From: Rickettsiales bacterium
GTDB lineage: Bacteria > Pseudomonadota > Alphaproteobacteria > Rickettsiales > UBA8987
Assembly: GCA_020631295.1 (NCBI GenBank)
Contig: JAHDHN010000041.1
Span: 1 to 12,528, forward strand
Direction: 5' to 3'
Length of the DNA stretch: 12,528 bases
Shown: positions 1-7,191 of the stretch, piece after piece
Layout of the letters: the number at the start of each line of letters is the position of its first letter
Position numbering within the stretch: the stretch's first letter is position 1
Program-made: the position numbers and the translations under genes
Notes under the pieces: generated by a model
Seen by the model: the letters and a program-made list of their open reading frames with translations, nothing else
Database searches by the model: none
What the model was told of the DNA's origin: nothing

Positions 1-112
1 GAAAAACACAAATCCTCGCAATAAAATATGTCCAGTTTAACGTTGACAGGTCAGAAGTGGCAGTATTTATAAATACGATCACCCTTAATCATATTTTCAT
101 ACTTTTTCTATT

Positions 113-145
113 GGGAGGTTTTGCCACCCCTATACTAAGAGTATA
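113..145 (-). terminator. Two small hairpins downstream of tolR (possible weak terminator)
   Basis: Two adjacent inverted repeats lie just past the tolR stop codon. One is GGGAGG (113-118) against CCACCC (124-129), with one mismatch. The other is a perfect TATACT-AAG-AGTATA (131-145). In the tolQR transcript they would fold shortly after translation ends, which is where a terminator or 3' protective stem would sit. No clean U-tract follows in that direction, so intrinsic termination is only a weak inference. The rest of 1-192 shows no coding frame. Confidence 0.25.
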
Positions 146-169
146 AAAATTTGTCCTAAACAGAACTTT

Positions 170-199
170 GATTAAACCTAAGGTGATTAAACCTAAGGC
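170..199. repeat. 15-bp tandem duplication covering the tolR stop codon
   Basis: GATTAAACCTAAGG occurs twice head to tail, at 170-183 and 185-198. The 15th base differs (T at 184, C at 199). The right copy contains the tolR stop codon (193-195), so on the minus strand the CCTTAG terminal motif is read twice. This looks like a slippage-type micro-duplication and does not change the protein. Both copies are directly visible; any function is unknown. Confidence 0.85.
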
Positions 200-630
200 T
201 GCTGAGTCAGCAGGCCAATATTGCGGTATCCTGCCTCGTGGATCAGTGCAATCACCTGCATCACCGTGCCATAATCCACATTAGTATCGCCGCGCACGAA
301 GATGCGTACGTCAGTGGATTCTTGCAGCACGGCGGTGATACGCTCTGCCACGCTGTCTAGCGCAATCAACTGATCTTCCAGATAGACTTCCCCCAACTCA
401 GTCACAGAGATATTTAGCGGCTCATCACTGCCCTGCACAGAGGGCGTGCTGGCTTTGGGCAAGCTCAGCTCTACGCCTGTGGAAAGCAGCGGTGCAGTCA
501 CCATAAAAATAATCAAGAGCACCAACATCACATCCACAAAAGGTGTCACGTTAATTTCACCCATAGGCTGATGCTTATGGCGGCGGCCACGCCCGCGTGA
601 AATAGCACTATGTTGCAGTGACGCACCCAT
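193..630 (-). CDS. tolR: TolR, ExbD/TolR-family proton-channel subunit
   Basis: This 145-aa protein is an inner-membrane partner of TolQ in the Tol-Pal envelope system, which uses the proton gradient to keep the outer membrane attached during division. A basic N-terminus (residues 11-20, rich in Arg/His/Lys) is followed by one membrane helix at about 30-50. That helix carries the family signature INVTPFVDVMLVLLIIF; Asp33 in it matches the conserved proton-pathway aspartate of ExbD/TolR. Residues 55-145 form the periplasmic domain, ending in a helix-strand segment typical of TolR. The ATG lies two bases after the tolQ stop codon, so the pair is cotranscribed and probably translationally coupled. 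ExbD is the alternative name; pairing with this TolQ and the absence of tonB nearby favour TolR. No tolA follows in the 192 bases downstream. Confidence 0.88.
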   Translation of the reverse strand: MGASLQHSAISRGRGRRHKHQPMGEINVTPFVDVMLVLLIIFMVTAPLLSTGVELSLPKASTPSVQGSDEPLNISVTELGEVYLEDQLIALDSVAERITAVLQESTDVRIFVRGDTNVDYGTVMQVIALIHEAGYRNIGLLTQQP

Positions 631-632
631 GG

Positions 633-1400
633 TTATGCGTGGTCAATCTTGCGGTCAAAAATCACACCAATCTCGTCGGTGTAATCATAGACCCTGTCGG
701 CCAGCTGGTTGGCACTATTGGCCAGCTTGTTGTAAAAAATCACGGCCGGAATAGCGGCCAGCAGGCCAATGGACGTGGCAAATAACGCCTCTGCAATACC
801 GGGCGCCACCACCGCTAAGCTGGTATTTTTGGCAAAACCAATGGAGGTGAAGCTGTTCATAATACCCCATACTGTGCCGAACAGCCCAATAAAGGGAGCA
901 GCCGAGCCAATGGTGGCCAAAAAGCCAATGCCGCCTTCAATTTGGCTCACTTCACGGTTGCACACAATATGCAGCGCATGCTTCACGCGCTCCTTCGCAG
1001 CGGCGCGCGCGGCTGGGTCAGAAAAACGCTCTTTCTCGCTGCATTCCCGCAGATACTCGCCCATGCCCGCAGTGAAAATACGCGCATGTGGCGTGTCATT
1101 ATCACCACGGAAATGGTCGTAGTGATCATCCAGATTGCCGCTGGACCAAAATTGAGACTCAAACTTGCGCATACGGCGCCCAAGCGATTTATGGCTAAAA
1201 TATTTATCGGCAATGATTTTCCAGCACCAAATGGAGGCCAAAAGCAGCAGCAGAATCACCAATTTTACTACCAGATCCGCCTGCATAAACAAGCTCACCA
1301 TATCAAAGGCGTGCCCGCTGTGACCAATATCCACCGCAGCGCTTTCCGCGCCTTGCTGCACCTGTGGTGTGGCTATTGCTTGTATGTTGGCATCTTCCAT
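633..1400 (-). CDS. tolQ: TolQ, MotA/TolQ/ExbB-family proton channel
   Basis: This 255-aa inner-membrane protein forms the proton channel with TolR and energises the Tol-Pal machine. Three membrane helices are visible at about residues 42-62, 158-182 and 203-224, with a large cytoplasmic loop between the first and second, as in the family. The second helix region contains the characteristic LATIGSAAPFIGLFGTVWGI stretch. The third contains the GIAEALFATSIGLLAAIPAV type motif. The first 40 residues are a variable N-terminal extension. The start is well supported: AAAGGAGTG on the minus strand sits about seven bases before the ATG at 1400. It heads the tolQR pair and diverges from thiC. ExbB is the alternative assignment but the loop and length fit TolQ. 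Confidence 0.9.
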   Translation of the reverse strand: MEDANIQAIATPQVQQGAESAAVDIGHSGHAFDMVSLFMQADLVVKLVILLLLLASIWCWKIIADKYFSHKSLGRRMRKFESQFWSSGNLDDHYDHFRGDNDTPHARIFTAGMGEYLRECSEKERFSDPAARAAAKERVKHALHIVCNREVSQIEGGIGFLATIGSAAPFIGLFGTVWGIMNSFTSIGFAKNTSLAVVAPGIAEALFATSIGLLAAIPAVIFYNKLANSANQLADRVYDYTDEIGVIFDRKIDHA

Positions 1401-1455
1401 GTCCCACTCCTTTTTATAGTTTTTTGATTATTTCGCTCGCTGACGCGGCGGAATC

Positions 1456-1575
1456 CCGCCCTTTTGGGCGGTCTCCACAGTGCATTCATAGAATAAATGC
1501 ACTGTGGGCGTTGTAGCTAAGAAGTTGAGGTGAGTCAAAGTGCGATTTCGCTAGCTTGATGCCCAGATTGCACTT
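1456..1575 (+). promoter_or_regulatory. Structured spacer between tolQ and thiC (three stem-loops)
   Basis: Three inverted repeats sit in the divergent spacer. The first is CCGCCC-TTTT-GGGCGG (1456-1471). The second is a perfect 12-bp stem, CCACAGTGCATT (1475-1486) with AATGCACTGTGG (1496-1507) around a 9-nt loop. The third is a 9-bp stem, AAGTGCGAT (1538-1546) with ATTGCACTT (1567-1575), with one G-T wobble and a 20-nt loop. I looked for the TPP-riboswitch core usual before thiC (CUGAGA and ACCUGAUC-like blocks) and do not see it. The stems could be a different thiC leader structure, protein-binding sites, or a terminator between the divergent units; the role is unresolved. Confidence 0.4.
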
Positions 1576-1580
1576 ATATT
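1575..1580 (+). promoter_or_regulatory. Possible -10 box for thiC
   Basis: TATATT matches the sigma-70 -10 consensus at five of six positions. It would place transcription start near 1587, upstream of the thiC ribosome-binding site. No good -35 is seen at 16-18 bp spacing, so the call is weak. If correct, it would exclude translation from the in-frame ATG at 1581. Confidence 0.25.
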
Positions 1581-1610
1581 ATGTCCCGTTTAGACAAAGG
1601 AAATGCGAGC

Positions 1611-3479
1611 ATGAGCAGCAACCATACTACACAAGACCCTATTCTACAGCAGGATTATAGCGTGACGACTGCGCCCTTTCCATCCAGCGATAAGATCTAT
1701 GAACAGGGCCGAATTTTTACAGATATGCAAGTGGCCATGCGTGAAATTTCTGTGGCACCAGAAGCCATGGAGCCACCGGTGCGTGTGTATGACACTTCCG
1801 GTATTTATACCGACCCGAAGGCGGAGATTGATATCCGAAAGGGCTTAAAAAAGCTGCGTGAGGAATGGATTGCTGAACGTGAGGATACGGAAACATATCA
1901 AGGCCGGGATGTAAAGCCAGAAGATAATGGCTTAAAAGAAGGGCAAGAGCAAGATGCGGCAATTATATTTCCGCATGTGAATGCCACACCATTGCGTGCC
2001 AAGCCGGGCAAAAATGTGAGCCAAATGCATTATGCCAAGCGTGGCATCATCACGCCGGAAATGGAATATATTGCCATCCGTGAGAATATGGGCCGCAAGC
2101 AGCTGGCGGCCAACAGCAAAGGCGGCAACCCGATGGGTGCGCATATTCCAGAGCAAATCACCGCCGAATTTGTGCGCAAGGAAGTGGCCGAAGGCCGCGC
2201 GATTATCCCCAATAACATCAACCACCCAGAGAGTGAACCGATGGTGATTGGCCGCAATTTCCTGGTGAAAATCAATGCCAATATTGGTAACTCTGCGGTG
2301 ACCAGCTCCATTGGTGAAGAGGTGGATAAAATGGTGTGGGCCACGCGCTGGGGTGCGGACACCATCATGGATTTGTCTACCGGTAAAAATATCCATACCA
2401 CGCGGGAGTGGATTTTGCGCAACAGCCCCGTACCGGTGGGCACCGTGCCCATTTACCAGGCGCTAGAGAAGGTAGGTGGCGTGGCCGAAGATTTGACCTG
2501 GGAAATCTTCCGCGATACGCTGATTGAACAAGCCGAGCAGGGTGTGGATTATTTCACCATCCATGCCGGCGTGCGTCTGCCCTTTGTGCCAATGACAGCC
2601 AACCGTGTGACCGGCATTGTGTCGCGCGGCGGTAGCATCATGGCCAAATGGTGCATTGCTCATCACAAGGAAAATTTCCTCTATACGCATTTTGAAGATA
2701 TTTGCGAGATTATGAAACAATATGACGTGGCGTTCTCGCTGGGTGATGGCTTGCGTCCGGGCTCGATTGCTGATGCAAATGACGAAGCGCAGATGAACGA
2801 GCTGCGCACATTAGGCGAGTTGACCAAAATCGCCTGGGAGCATGATGTACAAACCATGATTGAAGGCCCAGGCCATGTGCCCATGCATTTGATCAAAGAG
2901 AATATGGATGAGCAGCTGAAACATTGCTATGAGGCGCCATTCTATACGCTTGGCCCTCTCACGACCGATATCGCACCGGGTTATGACCATATCACCAGCG
3001 CCATTGGCGCCGCGCAGATTGGTTGGTATGGCACGGCGATGCTGTGTTATGTCACGCCGAAGGAGCATTTGGGTCTGCCAGATCGGGACGATGTGAAAGA
3101 GGGCGTGATTACCTATAAAATTGCTGCCCATGCGGCTGATTTAGCCAAGGGTCACCCGGGTGCCCAATTGCGGGATGATGCGCTGTCGCGTGCGCGCTTT
3201 GAGTTCCGTTGGCGTGACCAGTTTAATCTGAGCTTAGACCCAGAACGTGCCGAAGCATTCCACGACCAAACCTTACCGGCTGAGGGTGCCAAGGTAGCAC
3301 ATTTTTGTTCCATGTGCGGGCCCAAATTCTGCAGCATGAAAATCACGCAAGAAGTACGCGACTTTGCCGCCACCAAAGAAGGCCAGCAACTCACCGAACA
3401 ACAGCGCCAAGCCGGCATGGAGGAGATGAGCCAAAAATTCGCCGAATCCGGCGGAGAGATTTACCAAAAAGTGGGATAG
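1611..3479 (+). CDS. thiC: ThiC, phosphomethylpyrimidine synthase
   Basis: ThiC is a radical-SAM enzyme that rearranges aminoimidazole ribotide into hydroxymethylpyrimidine phosphate, the pyrimidine half of thiamine. The product is 622 aa from the ATG at 1611. That start is preferred because AAAGGAA (1596-1602) lies at a normal distance before it; an in-frame ATG at 1581 has no such site. The N-terminal ThiC-associated domain (SDKIYEQGRIF, VRVYDTSGIYTDP) is followed by the TIM-barrel core with GNPMGAHIPEQITAEFVRKE, DTIMDLSTGKNIHTTREWI and EGPGHVPMH. The C-terminal cluster motif CSMCGPKFC (about residues 566-574, CxxCxxxxC) binds the [4Fe-4S] cluster. Length and motifs are complete. It is monocistronic here, with no thiE, thiG or thiD beside it. 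Confidence 0.97.
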   Translation: MSSNHTTQDPILQQDYSVTTAPFPSSDKIYEQGRIFTDMQVAMREISVAPEAMEPPVRVYDTSGIYTDPKAEIDIRKGLKKLREEWIAEREDTETYQGRDVKPEDNGLKEGQEQDAAIIFPHVNATPLRAKPGKNVSQMHYAKRGIITPEMEYIAIRENMGRKQLAANSKGGNPMGAHIPEQITAEFVRKEVAEGRAIIPNNINHPESEPMVIGRNFLVKINANIGNSAVTSSIGEEVDKMVWATRWGADTIMDLSTGKNIHTTREWILRNSPVPVGTVPIYQALEKVGGVAEDLTWEIFRDTLIEQAEQGVDYFTIHAGVRLPFVPMTANRVTGIVSRGGSIMAKWCIAHHKENFLYTHFEDICEIMKQYDVAFSLGDGLRPGSIADANDEAQMNELRTLGELTKIAWEHDVQTMIEGPGHVPMHLIKENMDEQLKHCYEAPFYTLGPLTTDIAPGYDHITSAIGAAQIGWYGTAMLCYVTPKEHLGLPDRDDVKEGVITYKIAAHAADLAKGHPGAQLRDDALSRARFEFRWRDQFNLSLDPERAEAFHDQTLPAEGAKVAHFCSMCGPKFCSMKITQEVRDFAATKEGQQLTEQQRQAGMEEMSQKFAESGGEIYQKVG

Positions 3480-3499
3480 GAAAAACGAGAATCCCTATT
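3473..3499 (+). terminator. Weak hairpin overlapping the thiC stop codon
   Basis: GGGAT (3473-3477) pairs with ATCCC (3491-3495) across a 13-nt loop, followed by TATTTT. This resembles an intrinsic terminator, but the stem is only five base pairs and the loop is long. A perfect GCTTCACGTGAAGC palindrome 25 bases further on is an alternative 3' structure. Confidence 0.25.
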
Positions 3500-3519
3500 T
3501 TCTGCCCTTTTTTGGCTAT

Positions 3520-3533
3520 GCTTCACGTGAAGC
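3520..3533. repeat. 14-bp perfect palindrome GCTTCACGTGAAGC
   Basis: The inverted repeat is perfect and lies 40 bases after thiC, between it and the converging P450 remnant. A similar GCTTC-N4-GAAGC hairpin occurs at 11701-11714 before the tRNA. It may be a 3'-end stem or a protein-binding site; nothing in the sequence decides this. Confidence 0.5.
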
Positions 3534-3634
3534 AACAGTTGTTATCTTGAAGCCGCTTTTCGAAAGCCAAGGCCCAGAGCGAAATGGAAAGATATATATC
3601 ATCTGCACAATTAACGGTACAAATACCCACTTCA

Positions 3635-3666
3635 CGTCATACCGCGGCTTGACCGCGCTATCCAGA
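3635..3666. repeat. Dispersed GC-palindromic intergenic repeat (REP-like)
   Basis: The motif CGTCATACCGCGGCTTGACC continues through GCGCTATCCAGA. It has a stem CGCGG (3643-3647) / CCGCG (3653-3657) around CTTGA, with flanking ATA/TAT pairing and one C-C mismatch. It resembles, from memory, the family of short repeats of the form GTCAT..CCGCGG..TTGACCGCGG..ATCCA scattered in Rickettsiales, Holosporales and other alphaproteobacterial genomes. Only one copy lies in this window, so dispersal here is inferred, not shown. It lies just beyond the point where P450-like coding ends. Confidence 0.55.
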
Positions 3667-3695
3667 GCTAAAAGGGAGATCTTACTATATAGTAT

Positions 3696-4244
3696 AGAAA
3701 GCAAATCATCAATGGCCTGCACCACCTCATCTGCATACTGCTTAATGTCCGAGCCAAACAGAGCCTACGCCACCACATCCAGCGTGAGGCGTGCCATATC
3801 TGCGTCCACATCAATATCCAACGGCGCTTCTGTTTTCCATTTTTCTACTAGCTGCTCTGAACAACCAATGGCCAGCTCACTAATGTGCTCCAGCTGTTGC
3901 TTGTGAAAGGAGGGCTGCATCAGCTTTTTATGGCGCTTCCACTCTTCACCCTCCAGCACGGGAAGCCCTTTGCCAAAAAGCGGTTTTACCTTGTTGTAAA
4001 AATGGCCTTTGCTGAAATGCTTATTAGCCTTCACCAGCACATGCTCTACGCCTTCCGGACTGTTGATGATATAGATAGGCTGACCCAGATGGTAGATCTT
4101 GATGATTTTCTCAGAGCGATTGCTAAGATCTGACAGGAAATTGAGCGGATCACGCTTAATCAAATGACTCACGCCTATTAAAGGTAGGCCTCTTACTTCC
4201 GTTACATCAGGGTGGTTTGTATTAGATACTGTTTTCACACTCAC
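3696..4244 (-). pseudogene. Cytochrome P450, N-terminal third only (nonsense codon and 3' loss)
   Basis: Reading begins at a GTG (4242-4244) and gives 159 aa before a TAG at 3765-3767. The N-terminal P450 landmarks are intact: the proline/glycine-rich RGLPLIG segment (about 18-24), RDPLNFLSDL, the HFSKG strand region, and the C-helix motif EEWKRHKKLMQPSF (101-113) that contacts the heme propionates. Helix D/E ends in LTLDVVA. After the TAG the same frame still reads ALFGSDIKQYADEVVQAIDD, the expected continuation, so one AAG-to-TAG change would explain the stop. P450-like sequence then ends near 3696. The remaining roughly 270 residues are missing, including the I-helix, ExxR and the heme-ligating cysteine loop. 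The protein cannot bind heme as a P450. It starts three bases after the purH stop, in the same frame. P450 subfamily and substrate are not determinable. Confidence 0.85.
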
Positions 4245-4247
4245 TTT

Positions 4248-5795
4248 CTAATGCGCGAAATGGCGCATGCCGGTAAAGAGCATGGCAATGTTGCGTTCAT
4301 CTGCAGCGGCAATCACTTCTTCGTCACGAATGGAGCCACCCGGCTGAATCACCGCAGTGACACCTGATTCTGCGGCAGCAATCAGCCCATCTGCAAACGG
4401 GAAGAACGCATCAGATGCAAGCACTGCACCCGTAGCATTTTCCACCGCTGTACAGGTGTGTTCTGCTTTATGGGCAGCAATGCGGCTGGAATCAATACGG
4501 CTCATTTGGCCGGCTCCCACGCCAATGGTGGCATTGTCTTTGGCCAACACAATGGCGTTGGATTTCACATATTTACACACGGTAAAGGCAAAGCGCAGAT
4601 CTTGCATTTCTTGGTCTGTTGGTGCACGCTTGGTCACTATGCTTAGGGCAGCTTCATCAAAAATCTGATCATCCGCTGATTGCACCAACAACCCGCCACT
4701 CACTGTTTTCAACATAGCAGCTTGCGTGCCTGCTTGCGCTTCTAACAAGCGTAGGTTTTTCTTCTTCGCCAGTATATTTCTAGCTTCTGCGGTAATTTCT
4801 GGTGCAATAATCACTTCTGCAAACAAGCTGCCAATGGCATTGGCTGTATCCGCATCCAGCGCTTTATTGGTGGCAATAATGCCGCCATATGCACTCACCG
4901 GATCAGAAGCCAGTGCTTTTTCATAGGCCGCAGCAACAGAATCAGCGGTAGCCACACCGCACGGATTGGCATGCTTCACAATCACCACCGCAGGTGCCTC
5001 AAAGGCCTGCACTGCATTCCAGGCAGCATCCGTATCTGCAATATTATTATAGCTCAATTCCTTGCCCTGCAATTGGGTGGCATTAGCTACACCCACTTGG
5101 CTACCATCGCTGTAAAGCGCAGCGGATTGATGTGGATTTTCGCCATAGCGCAATGTTTGTTTTTGTTGCCATGAAGGCGTGAAGGACTGCGGCAACGCAA
5201 TCTCCTGACGGGCAGCAAACCAGTTGCTGATGGCAGCATCATAGCTGGCCGTGTGTGCAAAGGCTTCATAGGCCAAGTGCTTGCGTAAATCCAAATCTGT
5301 GCCGCCTGCAGATGTTACTGCCTCTAGCACATCATCATATTGATTCGGTGAAGTAACAATCGCCACATGCGCATGGTTTTTGGCAGAGGCACGCACCATG
5401 GCCGGTCCGCCAATATCAATATTCTCAATGCAACTATCGTAATCATCCGTTTTGGCAATAGTCTCACGGAACGGGTATAAATTCACCACCACAATATCAA
5501 TGCCTTCAATGCCATGCTCTTGCATGGCCTGAAGATGTGACTCCTTGCTACGATCTGCCAAAATACCACCATGAATATTCGGATGTAAGGTTTTTACACG
5601 CCCATCCATCATCACAGGAAATTTTGTTACAGAAGATACATCCGCCACCTCCAAACCGGCCTCCGCCAAGGCACGCTTGGTGCCGCCCGTGGAAAGCAGT
5701 TGCACACCTTGCTCTGCCAGAGCAGTGGCAAACGGAATCAGGCTTGTTTTATCCGATACAGAAAGCAGTGCGCGCGTTGGTTTGATTACAGTCAT
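4248..5795 (-). CDS. purH: PurH, bifunctional AICAR formyltransferase / IMP cyclohydrolase
   Basis: PurH catalyses the last two steps of purine synthesis: formylation of AICAR with 10-formyl-tetrahydrofolate, then ring closure to IMP. The 515-aa length is typical of the family. The N-terminal MGS-like cyclohydrolase domain shows LLSVSDKTSLIPFATAL, LLSTGGTKRAL and DGRVKTLHPNIHGGIL (residues 10-80). The formyltransferase domain from about 200 onward carries RYGENPHQ (216-223), the catalytic VKHANPCGVA (His275), and FFPFADG near the C-terminus. The protein ends in TGMRHFAH as expected. AAGGGAAGAG precedes the ATG at 5795 at a suitable distance. It follows pstA by 61 bases on the same strand, an arrangement with no obvious functional link. 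Confidence 0.97.
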   Translation of the reverse strand: MTVIKPTRALLSVSDKTSLIPFATALAEQGVQLLSTGGTKRALAEAGLEVADVSSVTKFPVMMDGRVKTLHPNIHGGILADRSKESHLQAMQEHGIEGIDIVVVNLYPFRETIAKTDDYDSCIENIDIGGPAMVRASAKNHAHVAIVTSPNQYDDVLEAVTSAGGTDLDLRKHLAYEAFAHTASYDAAISNWFAARQEIALPQSFTPSWQQKQTLRYGENPHQSAALYSDGSQVGVANATQLQGKELSYNNIADTDAAWNAVQAFEAPAVVIVKHANPCGVATADSVAAAYEKALASDPVSAYGGIIATNKALDADTANAIGSLFAEVIIAPEITAEARNILAKKKNLRLLEAQAGTQAAMLKTVSGGLLVQSADDQIFDEAALSIVTKRAPTDQEMQDLRFAFTVCKYVKSNAIVLAKDNATIGVGAGQMSRIDSSRIAAHKAEHTCTAVENATGAVLASDAFFPFADGLIAAAESGVTAVIQPGGSIRDEEVIAAADERNIAMLFTGMRHFAH

Positions 5796-5807
5796 AACGT
5801 CTCTTCC

Positions 5808-5842
5808 CTTATAGATGTCTTATGGGTGAGTCTTATAGATGT
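5808..5842. repeat. Three short degenerate tandem units before purH
   Basis: CTTATAGATGT (5808-5818), CTTATGGGTGAGT (5819-5831) and CTTATAGATGT (5832-5842) follow one another directly in the 61-bp pstA-purH gap. The outer two are identical and the middle one is diverged and 2 nt longer. The unit nearest purH contributes the AAGG part of the purH ribosome-binding site on the minus strand. It may be a slippage product or a repeated binding site. Confidence 0.6.
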
Positions 5843-5856
5843 AAATCCAGCAATAT

Positions 5857-7191
5857 CTACCAGTCTTTTTCGTATTTATTGCGGATATAGACAGCAATCG
5901 TGTTAGCCACAATCAGGAAGCCGAGCAATATCATAATCGCCGCAGAGGTTTTTTCCACAAAGCCCAGCTCGGGACTGTCAGCCCACAAATAAATTTGCAC
6001 GGGCAGCACCGTGGCTGGGTCTGTCAGCCCACCTGGTGCGGCGTTGATGAAAGCCACCATGCCAATCATCAATAGCGGTGCGGTTTCACCCATGGCGCGC
6101 GCCGTGGCCAGAATGGTACCGGTCATAATACCCGGCATGGAAAGCGGCAGCGTGTGATGCATCATCACTTGAATGGGCGAAGCACCCAGCCCAATTGCCG
6201 CATCTTTGATGGAAGGTGGCACGGATTTTAACGCATTACGCGCGGTAATCACAATGGTAGGCAATACCAGCAGTGATAAAGTAAGCCCCCCCACCAGGCT
6301 TGCCGACCGCGGCAGATGCAGGAAATTGAGGAATACAGACAGACCCAATAAGCCATACACAATAGACGGCACGGCCGCCAAATTATTCAGCGCTACCTCA
6401 ATCGCATCTGTCCATTTATTTTTCGGTGCAAATTCTTCCAGATACACCGCAGCGCAAATAGCAATAGGGAAAGACACGGCCAAACACACACCAATCACCA
6501 ATAATGACCCCAGCAGCGCTCCCCAAATACCAGCGCTTTCTGGCTCACGCGAATCGGACTCCGTGAAAAAGCGTGTATTGAAACGTTTTTTCAGCGCGTT
6601 TTTTTGTTCTAACGTATCTAGCCAACCAAATTCAATGTCTTTCACGCGGCGTTTTATCTCTGGCACCGCACGGCTGATGGTGCCCTTTTGTGCCAAATCA
6701 ATATCCGACGCCGCAGGGAACCAAAAGCGCGCTGTGTTGCCAATTAACTCTGGATCTTTCAGCACCTCTTCACGCAAGTCAAATTGCGCTGTCCAGCTCA
6801 CCAAACTGTGCAACATGCGTTTATCCGTACGGGTTTGTACCTCTGGGAATTGCGCCTCTAACGCATCTTGAATCACACGGCGATAGCGCGCATTTTTTAC
6901 CGTGCGCGGGTAGTTCGGATCGGTCAAACCCAACCGCTCTGGATCCAGCGTTACATTCAATGCAATTTCCGTGCTGGAAAAGGCTGAAGTACCCTTATTC
7001 ACAATGCTGCCCAGCAACAATGCCAAGAACATCAATGCCAGAATAATCGCCGCCAGACCATAATATTTAAAGCGGCGTTCCTTGCGGTTGCGCTGCATCA
7101 CCCGCTTGTGCGAAGGCTCCTGCCCTGAAAGCACAAAAGGATGTGTGCTATTACGCTTGGCTTTGCGGATATGTTTGGGATGCTTGACCAT
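5857..7191 (-). CDS. pstA: PstA, phosphate ABC transporter permease with extended N-terminal soluble domain
   Basis: PstA is one of the two inner-membrane permeases of the high-affinity phosphate importer. At 444 aa it is far longer than the roughly 290-aa enterobacterial form. A basic cytoplasmic tail (1-41) and a membrane helix (about 42-63) are followed by a charged soluble region (64-220). That region corresponds to the extra N-terminal domain described for alphaproteobacterial PstA proteins. The permease core follows, with LNNLAAVPSIVYGLLGL (268-284) and the ATPase-coupling EAA loop around 329-355 (KDAAIGLGASPIQVMMHHTL). The ATG overlaps the pstC stop by one base (TAATG), showing translational coupling. 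No pstB or phoU follows; purH does. Confidence 0.95.
   Translation of the reverse strand: MVKHPKHIRKAKRNSTHPFVLSGQEPSHKRVMQRNRKERRFKYYGLAAIILALMFLALLLGSIVNKGTSAFSSTEIALNVTLDPERLGLTDPNYPRTVKNARYRRVIQDALEAQFPEVQTRTDKRMLHSLVSWTAQFDLREEVLKDPELIGNTARFWFPAASDIDLAQKGTISRAVPEIKRRVKDIEFGWLDTLEQKNALKKRFNTRFFTESDSREPESAGIWGALLGSLLVIGVCLAVSFPIAICAAVYLEEFAPKNKWTDAIEVALNNLAAVPSIVYGLLGLSVFLNFLHLPRSASLVGGLTLSLLVLPTIVITARNALKSVPPSIKDAAIGLGASPIQVMMHHTLPLSMPGIMTGTILATARAMGETAPLLMIGMVAFINAAPGGLTDPATVLPVQIYLWADSPELGFVEKTSAAIMILLGFLIVANTIAVYIRNKYEKDW

Noticed and set aside
43..73. TTGACA (43-48) with TATAAA (68-73) as a plus-strand promoter
   Set aside because: The spacing is 19 bp and the transcript would run only antisense into tolR and tolQ; no gene or RNA it could serve is visible.
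942..1427. Plus-strand open frame of 161 aa opposite tolQ
   Set aside because: It is a shadow of the tolQ codons on the other strand; the tolQ frame has membrane helices, family motifs and a good ribosome-binding site, and this frame has none.
1400..1610. TPP riboswitch before thiC
   Set aside because: Expected from the gene, but the conserved core blocks are not seen in the spacer.
1581..1610. thiC start at the upstream ATG (1581)
   Set aside because: It lacks a ribosome-binding site and may precede the transcription start; the ATG at 1611 has AAAGGAA at a normal distance.
3765..3767. Recoded TAG (readthrough or non-canonical amino acid) in the P450
   Set aside because: P450 homology ends about 23 codons later and the catalytic two thirds are absent, so readthrough would not restore an enzyme; simple decay is sufficient.
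6173..6871. Plus-strand open frame of 232 aa opposite pstA
   Set aside because: Long only because pstA codon use avoids stops on the opposite strand; Ser/Ala-rich low-meaning composition, no recognisable motif, no ribosome-binding site.
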